DNA from: Anderseniella sp. Alg231-50
GTDB lineage: Bacteria; Pseudomonadota; Alphaproteobacteria; Rhizobiales; Aestuariivirgaceae
Assembly: GCF_900149695.1 (NCBI RefSeq)
Contig: NZ_LT703003.1
Span: 1,178,001-1,242,000 of the forward strand
DNA: 64,000 nt
Reading direction: 5' to 3'
Shown: positions 33,012-40,606 of the stretch, piece after piece
How positions within the stretch are numbered: the first letter of the stretch is position 1
Layout of the letters: each line of letters begins with the position of its first letter
The notes under the pieces: model-generated
The model's input: only the letters and a program-made list of their open reading frames with translations
The model's database searches: none
Told to the model about the DNA's origin: nothing
Position numbers and translations under genes: made by a program

Positions 33012-35387
33012 TCAACCGCATTTCGAGTATCCGCAGGACATGCAAGTGGCGCATCCTTCCTGAAAAACCAGGGAAAACTCGTTGCATTTGGGGCATTGCG
33101 GACCGGCGGGCCCCGCATCATCCCCGACGGCCAGGCGTTTCGCGTCAACCGAAGCCGGATCAGCCGCAGACAGGTTTTCCACATTCTTCAGGAACCCGGT
33201 CGCCAGCATGTGCTTTTCGATAACACCGCCAATGGCAGCCAGCAGCGAGGGGACATACTTGCCTTCCATCCAGTGACCGCCGCGCGGGTCAAACACGGCT
33301 TTCAGTTCCTCGACCACAAAGGACACATCGCCGCCGCGCCTGAACACGGCAGAGATCATGCGGGTCAGCGCCACGGTCCAGGCATAGTGTTCCATGTTCT
33401 TTGAATTGATGAAGATCTCAAACGGCCGCCTGCGGTCGTTCTCGATGATGTCGTTGAGCGTGATGTATATGGCGTGATCGCTGTCACCCCATTTCAGCTT
33501 GTAGGTAAAGCCCGGCAGCACAGGATCGCGGTCGAGCGGCTGGCGCATGTAGACAATGCCCGCTTCGGTTTGCCCAACCGGTGCGGCAGGGGCTTCGAGC
33601 GGCAGGGCGGCTTGCGCTTCGGCCCCTTCGTCAGCCAGCGCCTCGGACAGCACTGATCCGGTGATGTCATTGGGCCTGTAGGTCGTGCATCCCTTCAGCC
33701 CGAGCTCCCAGGCTTCCATATAGACATTGCCGAAGTCCTCGAACGAGATGTTTTCCGGGCAATTGACGGTTTTGGAAATGGAACTGTCGACATGGCCCTG
33801 CAGGGCGGCCTGCATGACAAGGTGATCGTGCGGTGACAGGTCTGCCGTGGTTACCAATGCATCCGGCAGGTCGGCTTCGTCGCCGCGCAGCGCGCGAAAA
33901 GCCCGCAGCGCGTAATCTTCAACCTGCTCGATCCGGTGACTGCCGTCCGGCTGCAGGACCTTGCGGTTGTAGTTCAGCGAAAACACCGGTTCGACGCCGG
34001 ACGACACATTTCCGGCAAACAGGGAGATGGTGCCGGTCGGCGCAATCGACGTGAGAAGGGCGTTGCGGATGCCGTTTTCGCGAATTGCGCCGCGCACGTC
34101 ATCATCAAGGTCGCGGACATGACCCGACGCCGGGTATTCCTCAGCATCGAACAGCGGGAAGGAGCCTTTTTCCGCAGCAAGTCCGGAGCTCGCCAGGTAG
34201 GCAGCGCGCTCGATTGCCTGCATCCAGATTTTTGCAGCCGCTGCGGCGTCTTCAGAGCCATAGCGCAGCCCGCACATGGCGAGTGCATTGGCGAGACCGG
34301 TAACCCCCAGGCCGATGCGCCGCTTGGCGCGGGCCTCGGCAGCCTGGGCTTCCAGCGGGTAGTTTGACACATCCACCACATTGTCCAGCATGCGCACGGC
34401 GATGCCGGTTATGCGCACAAGCTCTTCCATGTCCAGGTGAGCTGCATCTGAAAACGGGGTTGTCACCAGGCTGGCCAGGTTGATCGAGCCGAGCAGGCAG
34501 GCGCCATAGGGCGGCAGCGGTTGTTCCCCGCACGGGTTGGTGGCGTGAATGGTCTCGCAATAGGAAAGATTGTTGCGCGAATTGATCCGGTCGATGAAAA
34601 TCACGCCGGGTTCGGCATAGGCATAGGTCGCCTGCATGATCCGGTTCCACAGGTCACGGGCCCGTACGGTTTTGAAAACGGTGCCGCCGAACACCAGCGG
34701 CCAGTCCCCGTCGGCCTTCACGGCCGCCATGAACGGATCGGTGACCAGCACCGACAGGTTGAACATGCGCAGGCGCTGGGCTTCATGTTTCGCTGTAATG
34801 AAATCTTCAATGTCGGGATGGTCGCAGCGCATGGTCGCCATCATGGCGCCGCGCCGCGAGCCCGCCGACATGATGGTGCGGCACATGGCGTCCCAGACGT
34901 CCATGAAACTCAGTGGCCCGGAGGCGTCCGCGCCGACGCCCCTGACCGGCGCGCCCTTGGGCCGAAGCGTTGAAAAGTCATGGCCTATGCCACCACCCTG
35001 CTGCATGGTCAGTGCGGCCTCGCGCAATCCATTGAAGATCGCGCCCATGTCATCCTCGATGGTGCCCATGACAAAGCAGTTGAACAGCGTCACCGAACGG
35101 TTGGTGCCGGCACCGGCAATGATGCGTCCTGCCGGCAGGAACTTGTAGCCGGACATGACCTCGGCAAAGGCCTTCTCCCAGCGTGTTCGGACTTTTGCCT
35201 TTTCAGGTGCCGCCAGTGCCTTGGCGACACGGGCCCATGTGTCGTCGATCGTCTGATCAATGGCTGAGCCGTCCGGCGACTTGAAGCGGTACTTCATGTC
35301 CCAGATTTCGCGGGAAATCGGATCAAGTGCGGTGTCTGTAGCCACGATGGTTACCCACAACTGGTGTGATGGACGGAACATCATCAC
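33012..35387 (-). CDS. nrdJ: Adenosylcobalamin-dependent (class II) ribonucleotide reductase
   Basis: NrdJ reduces ribonucleotides to deoxyribonucleotides using a radical generated from adenosylcobalamin, with or without oxygen. The 791-residue protein has the active-site NPCGEQPLPPYGACLLGS (finger-loop Cys), FNCFVMGTIEDDM with the reducible N-terminal Cys, TGTISLFAGNVSSG, and a C-terminal zinc-ribbon-like tail (CPKCNEF...CATCMSCGYSKCG) that re-reduces the active site. Two further in-frame starts (a GTG near residue 12) are possible. A cobalamin adenosyltransferase gene lies at 53.4-53.9 kb. No B12 riboswitch fits in the 43-nt gap upstream. Confidence 0.95.
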   Translation of the reverse strand: MMMFRPSHQLWVTIVATDTALDPISREIWDMKYRFKSPDGSAIDQTIDDTWARVAKALAAPEKAKVRTRWEKAFAEVMSGYKFLPAGRIIAGAGTNRSVTLFNCFVMGTIEDDMGAIFNGLREAALTMQQGGGIGHDFSTLRPKGAPVRGVGADASGPLSFMDVWDAMCRTIMSAGSRRGAMMATMRCDHPDIEDFITAKHEAQRLRMFNLSVLVTDPFMAAVKADGDWPLVFGGTVFKTVRARDLWNRIMQATYAYAEPGVIFIDRINSRNNLSYCETIHATNPCGEQPLPPYGACLLGSINLASLVTTPFSDAAHLDMEELVRITGIAVRMLDNVVDVSNYPLEAQAAEARAKRRIGLGVTGLANALAMCGLRYGSEDAAAAAKIWMQAIERAAYLASSGLAAEKGSFPLFDAEEYPASGHVRDLDDDVRGAIRENGIRNALLTSIAPTGTISLFAGNVSSGVEPVFSLNYNRKVLQPDGSHRIEQVEDYALRAFRALRGDEADLPDALVTTADLSPHDHLVMQAALQGHVDSSISKTVNCPENISFEDFGNVYMEAWELGLKGCTTYRPNDITGSVLSEALADEGAEAQAALPLEAPAAPVGQTEAGIVYMRQPLDRDPVLPGFTYKLKWGDSDHAIYITLNDIIENDRRRPFEIFINSKNMEHYAWTVALTRMISAVFRRGGDVSFVVEELKAVFDPRGGHWMEGKYVPSLLAAIGGVIEKHMLATGFLKNVENLSAADPASVDAKRLAVGDDAGPAGPQCPKCNEFSLVFQEGCATCMSCGYSKCG

Positions 35388-35430
35388 ACATATTCATGGT
35401 TTGTTCTAGCCAAAAGGTATTGCCAGCCGG

Positions 35431-36150
35431 TTAACCTGCGCGCCCTTCGGCGACCAGCCGGCTGGTTGCTTCTTCAACGACGTCCTGCAGGCGGGCTGAA
35501 AACTGCTTGCGGGTGAGACCGGCTTCGATCGGCGGCAGGAACTCCACGATGATGGTGCCCGGGTGCCGGATGAACCGGCGTCTGGGCCAGTACAGGCCGG
35601 AATTCAGCGCAAATGGTGTGCATGGCACGCCAAGTTGCATGTAGAGCGCGGTTGCGCCCGGTTTGTAGTCCGGCTCGGCATCCGGACCCATTCGCGTGCC
35701 TTCGGGAAATATCAGGACCTGGCGTCCAGCGGCAATGGCCTGTTTTGCATCGGCAATCATCTTTTTCAGGGCAGACGGACCTGCCGACCGGTTCACCGAG
35801 ATCATCTTGAACTTGAGGCAGAACCAGCCGAACACGGGGATGAAGGTCAACTCGCGCTTCAGCACCAGGGCAGGGTCTGCCAGCAGGGGAAGCAGGGCAA
35901 ATATGTCCCAGGCTGACTGGTGCTTGCCGGCCAGCAGGCCGCCTGTTTGCGGTATGTGCTCGCGGCCACGGACTTCCATCCTGGTGCCGGTGATCAGCTT
36001 CATCCACCACAATGACGTTCTCGCCCAGACCCTCAGGGCGGCTATGGACCAGCTTCTCGGCGTGAACATGAACCAGAACCCGAGCACCAGAAACAGCACC
36101 AGATTGATGTAGAAAACCAGATTGAACAGTAAGGACCGAAACGCCAGCAC
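35431..36150 (-). CDS. plsC: 1-acyl-sn-glycerol-3-phosphate acyltransferase
   Basis: PlsC converts lysophosphatidic acid to phosphatidic acid at the inner membrane. The acyltransferase motifs HQSAWD (HX4D), FPEGTRMGP and VPCTPFALNSG are all present, and an N-terminal hydrophobic stretch (LVFYINLVLFLVLGFWFMF) anchors it. GTG 36150 is chosen because GGGAG lies 8 nt upstream; the in-frame ATG at 36237 would overlap the upstream gene. It lies between ydcF and nrdJ, all on the same strand. Confidence 0.9.
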   Translation of the reverse strand: MLAFRSLLFNLVFYINLVLFLVLGFWFMFTPRSWSIAALRVWARTSLWWMKLITGTRMEVRGREHIPQTGGLLAGKHQSAWDIFALLPLLADPALVLKRELTFIPVFGWFCLKFKMISVNRSAGPSALKKMIADAKQAIAAGRQVLIFPEGTRMGPDAEPDYKPGATALYMQLGVPCTPFALNSGLYWPRRRFIRHPGTIIVEFLPPIEAGLTRKQFSARLQDVVEEATSRLVAEGRAG

Positions 36151-36191
36151 ACCCAATTCTCCCGTACCGCATCCTGATTGTCGCCGCAGTT

Positions 36192-36815
36192 TCAGAGCAG
36201 CAGCGCAAGCAGGTATTTGACATATTCGCTGATCCACAGGCGCAGCATTGAAAACGAACGTGCAGTCTTCCCGGTGTCATCACTGGCAACCGGATAGGGC
36301 ACCAGTTCAACGTCGGGCATGGCACGCGAAAACTCAACGATGGCGCGCAGAATATGATAGTCGCTTGTTACGACCGCAATTTTTCTGAATTTATGCCTGG
36401 TTGCCCAGTCGGCTGCTTCTGCTGCATTGCCGCGGGTGTCGGGAGCGCGTTTGTCCAGATCCACGCAGCAGTTGAACAAACTGGCTTCGGCCTGTGTAAT
36501 CCGGCTCAGCTGCCGGGCCGTGGTTGCCGGGTAAACACCTGAAATCAACAGGCGTCTGGCGGTTTTCTGTTCAAGCAGGCGAACCGCTGCGGAAATACGT
36601 TCCGGCCCGCCGGTGAGAACCACAATTCCATCCACCGACAGGTTGGCCGGTCCGGCAATCTTGCGCGACTTTTCGGAAAATGACGCAAACCCTGCTGTTG
36701 CAGCAAGAAGCATGCACACAACGATACCCAGTCCGACCCACCAGCTATTGCCACGCCGTCGCTGCGTGTCGCTGTCATGCGTCTCGGCACTGGATTTTCC
36801 GGAAGGGTCAGACAT
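36192..36815 (-). CDS. YdcF/SanA-like (DUF218) membrane protein
   Basis: A 207-residue protein with one N-terminal membrane helix (WWVGLGIVVCMLLAATAGFA) and a DUF218 domain: DGIVVLTGGPERISAA, LLISGV, DTRGNAAEAADW and VVTSDYHILRA. Members of this family act in envelope biogenesis, including control of lipid carriers and barrier function, but the biochemical role is unsettled. It lies just upstream of plsC and downstream of ftsEX on the same strand. Confidence 0.87.
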   Translation of the reverse strand: MSDPSGKSSAETHDSDTQRRRGNSWWVGLGIVVCMLLAATAGFASFSEKSRKIAGPANLSVDGIVVLTGGPERISAAVRLLEQKTARRLLISGVYPATTARQLSRITQAEASLFNCCVDLDKRAPDTRGNAAEAADWATRHKFRKIAVVTSDYHILRAIVEFSRAMPDVELVPYPVASDDTGKTARSFSMLRLWISEYVKYLLALLL

Positions 36816-36902
36816 CAAAAAACATCACCGGGTGAAATAACGTTCCAGGCCCTGGCCTGCTGCTCCATGGTCATTCACGGCGCAGCACAGGTTTATGCCG
36901 TG

Positions 36903-37880
36903 TCAGAACATGGCCTTCAAGACCCGTGATATGGAAATACGCGCCGTGATAAGTGAGATCATTGTAGCAACAACCGGCACGACAATAAAGGCGGCGTAGT
37001 TCGCGCTGCCGCTGTCCAGCGGGTGATACAGGAATGCCTTGACCGGCTCCGACAGCCGGCCGCTGCCCAAACCCAGGACAACGAAGGTCGCAAAACCCAA
37101 CAGGGATCCGATCAGGCCGGCTTTCAACCCGGTCAGGCAGAAGCGCCACAAAACCTCGCGCGATATGAAGCTGTCGCGTGCGCCTGCCAGATACAGGACT
37201 TCGATGACCTCCCGGTTTGCCTCCATCGCGGCGCGTGTCGCGTAAATGACAAGTACAATTGCCGCTGTTGCAATCAGGCTGAGCACCGCGATGGCCAGCC
37301 ATGTAAGCGAACCGGCCATGCTGATCAGCTCGGCCTGCCAGCGCCGATGCGTGTCGAGGGTGGCGGACGGAACTTCGGTGGCGAGTGTGGCGCGCAGCAA
37401 TTCAAGATCAGGCGGCGACGACTGATCGATACTGACATTGATCAGGCGCGGTATTGGCAGATCATCCAGGATGCCGCCTTCGCCAAGCCACGGCTCAAGC
37501 AGCTTGCGTGCCGCATCCGGGCTGACGACATCAATGCCGGCAATACCCTTTGTGGCGGTCAGGATGTCGGCAACTTTTGCGGCGTCGCCGTCAACGTCGA
37601 CCCCATCTGCCGCGGTGATCTGCACAGTGACCTGGCTGGCGATTTGTGACGTCCAGCTGTTGACGGCGGCATCCGTCATCAGCAGGGCGCCGATTGCCAG
37701 CACGGCGAGGTAACACATCGCCGCCATTGCCGTCATCAGTGTCATGTGCGGCGCTGTTGCCTGCGGAATGACCTTGGAGCGCCCTTTGCCGACCACCTGC
37801 AATTTCCGGTTGTCGCCGTCACTGAAACCGGACGCATGGCCCTCGAATTTCTCTGCACCGGCGTTCTTGTTCATTGCCAT
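36903..37880 (-). CDS. ftsX: Cell division ABC transporter permease FtsX
   Basis: FtsX works with FtsE at the division site, relaying ATP hydrolysis to periplasmic amidase activation. The 325-residue protein has a cytoplasmic N-terminus, a first membrane helix (about 50-68), a periplasmic domain (about 75-190, containing VSPDAARKLLEPWLG), then three further helices with REVIEVLYLAGA, which is conserved in FtsX coupling regions. The start overlaps the ftsE end by 10 nt. Confidence 0.92.
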   Translation of the reverse strand: MAMNKNAGAEKFEGHASGFSDGDNRKLQVVGKGRSKVIPQATAPHMTLMTAMAAMCYLAVLAIGALLMTDAAVNSWTSQIASQVTVQITAADGVDVDGDAAKVADILTATKGIAGIDVVSPDAARKLLEPWLGEGGILDDLPIPRLINVSIDQSSPPDLELLRATLATEVPSATLDTHRRWQAELISMAGSLTWLAIAVLSLIATAAIVLVIYATRAAMEANREVIEVLYLAGARDSFISREVLWRFCLTGLKAGLIGSLLGFATFVVLGLGSGRLSEPVKAFLYHPLDSGSANYAAFIVVPVVATMISLITARISISRVLKAMF

Positions 37881-38533
37881 GTCGTCCTGCCGTCTTCGAG
37901 CCGCAGAACGGGAGCCTTGATGGTGTCCAGCAAATGAGTGTCGTGGGTTGCGATCAAAACCGTCGTGCCAAACTGGTTGAGCTGCTGGAACAGGCGCATC
38001 AGACGCAGTGCCAGGGCAGGGTCCACATTGCCGGTCGGCTCGTCTGCAAGCAGCAGTTCGGGGCTGGAAATGACCGCCCGTGCGATGGCCGCGCGTTGCT
38101 TTTCGCCGCCGGATAACACAGCCGGGTAGGCATTGGTGTGCTGGTCGAGGCCGACCCAGTCGAGCAGCTCAAGCACATTGTCGCGATAGTCTTTGAGCTT
38201 GTTGCCGCGAACCCGCAAGGGAAGCGCAACATTCTCGAATGTAGTCAGGTGATCCAGCAGCCGGAACTCCTGAAACACGACGCCGATCCGCCTGCGTACA
38301 TCGGGCACTTTCCCGCGCCGCAGCCCGTTGGTGTTTTCTCCGAACAGCGAGATCATGCCGCGGGTCGGCTTGAGTGCCAGAAACAGCATGCGCATGAGCG
38401 ACGTCTTGCCGGCACCCGATGCGCCGGTCAGAAAATTGAACGACCCCGTTTCAAGTGTCAGGTTGAGATCTTTCAGGATCTCCGGTCCATTGCCATAACG
38501 CAAACCGACATTTTCAAATCGAACGATCGACAA
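37871..38533 (-). CDS. ftsE: Cell division ATP-binding protein FtsE
   Basis: The ATPase partner of FtsX. Walker A GASGAGKTS, the signature LSGGEKQRAAIARA, Walker [13 protein letters not shown] and the H-loop IATHDTHLL are all present in a 220-residue single-domain protein. Its promoter must lie in the 190-nt divergent gap shared with the zinc-ribbon gene, where I see no strong motif. Confidence 0.93.
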   Translation of the reverse strand: MSIVRFENVGLRYGNGPEILKDLNLTLETGSFNFLTGASGAGKTSLMRMLFLALKPTRGMISLFGENTNGLRRGKVPDVRRRIGVVFQEFRLLDHLTTFENVALPLRVRGNKLKDYRDNVLELLDWVGLDQHTNAYPAVLSGGEKQRAAIARAVISSPELLLADEPTGNVDPALALRLMRLFQQLNQFGTTVLIATHDTHLLDTIKAPVLRLEDGRTTWQ

Positions 38534-38723
38534 GCGGGTTCCTCAAGATCAGGCTGCCATTTCTACAATGGTTTGATACCGGATAGGCATTTACGCCGAA
38601 TTAACCGTATTTCCGTTTTACTGTCAGTATCGAGAAGCAAGGTTTCTCTGGTCAGGCGAAAAAGCCGCAATCACTGGCGCCTTATACCAGAATGAGCCGA
38701 ATCACCGGAACCGGACGTAACAG

Positions 38724-39437
38724 ATGATAGTCTCCTGCCCCTCATGCGCAACCAAGTTTGAAATGCCAAATGAATCAGGCTCTGATGCGACCGTGATGCG
38801 ATGCGGAAGCTGCGGGCATGGCTGGATCGAGGCGCATGCGACCGATGTAAGCGACCTTGTGCCGGTTCACGCGCAGCCCAGTAAACCTGATGTCGCTGAT
38901 GAAGATGCCGAAGACCGGATCATCGCCGAAGCGCGCAAGATCGCCCGGGCAGCGCAGGTTGCGGAGCACAAGGCCAGGACTGCACGCCATCGCCGAAACG
39001 CACAGATGCGGGGCTGGACCGGACTCGCGGCCGGCATATGCCTGGTGCTTGGAGCTGTGGTCGCGATGCCCGAACGTATCGTGCAGGCGGCACCTGCGGC
39101 AGCAAAACTGTACTCGCTTGCCGGCAAGACGGTGAATGTCTACGGCCTGAATATCTCATCGATCCAGCAGCAGTACATGATCGTCAATGGCCAGCCGGTG
39201 CTGGCGCTGCGCGGGCGTATTGCAAATATCACCGAGCAGGACCGACGTGTGCCGCCGCTGCGATTCGTGCTCCGGAACGCAAACGGCAAACAGCTCCATA
39301 CCTGGACCCTGAACAGCGTGGGCAAGGGTCCGATTGGGGCAGGCGTGGTGTCGACGTTCGTGACCCGGCTCGCTGCGCCGCCGGCAGGTGTGGAGAGTGT
39401 CGAGATTCGCTTTGCCAGACCTGGCGAAATCGGCTGA
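38724..39437 (+). CDS. MJ0042-type zinc-ribbon membrane protein (DUF3426)
   Basis: The 237-residue protein starts with an MJ0042 zinc ribbon (CPSCATKFEMP, then CGSCGHGW). An Ala/Arg-rich helical linker and one membrane helix (GLAAGICLVLGAVVAMP) follow, then a periplasmic DUF3426-type beta domain (VLALRGRIANITEQDRRVPPLRF). The arrangement next to ftsE and hpt is common in this bacterial group. Function is not known. No ribosome site is obvious before ATG 38724. Confidence 0.87.
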   Translation: MIVSCPSCATKFEMPNESGSDATVMRCGSCGHGWIEAHATDVSDLVPVHAQPSKPDVADEDAEDRIIAEARKIARAAQVAEHKARTARHRRNAQMRGWTGLAAGICLVLGAVVAMPERIVQAAPAAAKLYSLAGKTVNVYGLNISSIQQQYMIVNGQPVLALRGRIANITEQDRRVPPLRFVLRNANGKQLHTWTLNSVGKGPIGAGVVSTFVTRLAAPPAGVESVEIRFARPGEIG

Positions 39438-39461
39438 ACTGCCGTCCGGGATTCTGACCTG

Positions 39462-39562
39462 GATCAGCATGGTTTTAACCGGAACAACCAAAACCATTAA
39501 ACTGATCGTTTCCCAAGTTCTGGAGCAATTTTATGGGTTCAATTGAGCCCGTGACGCTCTAG
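39462..39562 (+). repeat. Composite palindromic repeat, copy 1 (modules 1 and 2)
   Basis: Starts GATCAGCATGGTTTT and ends GCTCTAG. It aligns over about 100 nt with the copy at 50651-50753. Module 2 keeps the core GGGTTCAATTGAGCCC. It sits between the zinc-ribbon gene and hpt. Confidence 0.8.
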
Positions 39563-39625
39563 AATATTTGCAACGATCTTGTCTGTGGTCAGATGAGACA
39601 ACTTCTGATTGCGGGATGAGCAGCC

Positions 39626-40177
39626 ATGACCGGTATTACAATTGACGGGCATTCAATCGAGATCTTGTTCAGCGAAACCGAGATCGCAGCCCGGGTCGCG
39701 GAAATTGCCCATGCGGTTGCCGACCGGGACCCTGAACGGCTTCTCGTTGTTCCGGTACTGAAAGGCAGCTTCATTTTTGCCGCCGACCTGCTGCGTGCCA
39801 TGCATGGCGCCGGGCTGTCACCGGAAGTGGATTTCATGATGCTTGCGAGCTATCGCGCGCAAACCTCGTCGTCCGGGCAGGTCGAGGTGTTGCGCGACAT
39901 TCAGACAGACGTGACGGAACGCGATGTGTTGTTGATAGACGACATACTCGAATCCGGCAGGACACTGGCCTTTGCCAAGGACCTGCTGGCCGCACGTGGA
40001 GCCAGCCAGGTGCTGACCGCCGTGCTGCTTGACAAGCCGGGTCACCGGGCAGCGGAACTTGATGCCGATTTCACCGGATTTGAATGCCCGGACAAGTTTG
40101 TCGTCGGTTACGGCATGGACATGGCGCATGCGTTCCGCGAACTGCCGTTTGTCGGCTATGTCACAAATCCCAAATAA
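39626..40177 (+). CDS. hpt: Hypoxanthine phosphoribosyltransferase
   Basis: A purine salvage enzyme that joins PRPP to hypoxanthine or guanine. The 183-residue protein has VPVLKGSFIFAADL, the PRPP-binding VLLIDDILESGRTL, and the base-binding KFVVGYGMD region near the end, in the usual order for bacterial Hpt. ATG 39626 lacks a strong ribosome site. A terminator hairpin follows 54 nt after the stop. Confidence 0.93.
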   Translation: MTGITIDGHSIEILFSETEIAARVAEIAHAVADRDPERLLVVPVLKGSFIFAADLLRAMHGAGLSPEVDFMMLASYRAQTSSSGQVEVLRDIQTDVTERDVLLIDDILESGRTLAFAKDLLAARGASQVLTAVLLDKPGHRAAELDADFTGFECPDKFVVGYGMDMAHAFRELPFVGYVTNPK

Positions 40178-40602
40178 TGGCCTGAAAGGCCGGCGCGGGA
40201 CCTGTTGAGGCACAGGCCGCGGCAAAACAGAAAAAGGCAGCTTTTCCGTGGAGGACAAGCTGCCTTTTCCGTTTTGGGACCAGCAGGAGAGGGGCAACCT
40301 GCCGGGACCTTCATTTTCTGTCCGGCCAGGGGAAACCGGAGAGAGGGTTAAGAAACGCTGTCGCTTGAGGGGCAAGAGCTGTTCGCGTTTCTGTTGGTAA
40401 TGACCATAGGAACACGCTGCTTCTGCAGATGTGCATTTTATCACATCGCAGACATGGTGCTCTGAAACCGGTGCAAACCTGAGATGAAATCACATGGCCG
40501 GGGCTGGTGCCGGGCAACGGTCACACAGGCTGCAAGAGCGCATGGCGGTTTGCTTAAGATGTTGAAATTCATCAGGTTTACGGGTTGAAATACCCGCTGG
40601 CT
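40178..40602. other. Intergenic region between hpt and the TIGR02302 gene (425 nt)
   Basis: The left part holds the hpt terminator (40232-40270) and the right end holds a degenerate palindromic repeat. In the remaining roughly 300 nt (40271-40572) I find no coding frame with family features, no RNA gene and no clear promoter. Confidence 0.6.
40232..40270 (+). terminator. Terminator hairpin of hpt
   Basis: Arms AAAAGGCAGCTT (40232-40243) and AAGCTGCCTTTT (40257-40268) form a 12-bp stem with a 13-nt loop. The stem is bounded by A-rich and T-rich ends, so it may act in both directions. Confidence 0.75.
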
Positions 40603-40606
40603 CTAG
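40573..40606 (+). repeat. Composite palindromic repeat, degenerate copy 2 (module 2)
   Basis: TTTACGGGTTGAAATACCCG...GCTCTAG matches the right part of module 2 in the copy at 50651-50753 with several changes. The final CTCTAG contains the TAG stop codon of the TIGR02302 gene on the minus strand (40605-40603). Confidence 0.5.

Noticed and set aside
35341-35430. Cobalamin riboswitch upstream of nrdJ
   Set aside because: Only 43 nt separate plsC from nrdJ and no B12-box-like sequence is present.
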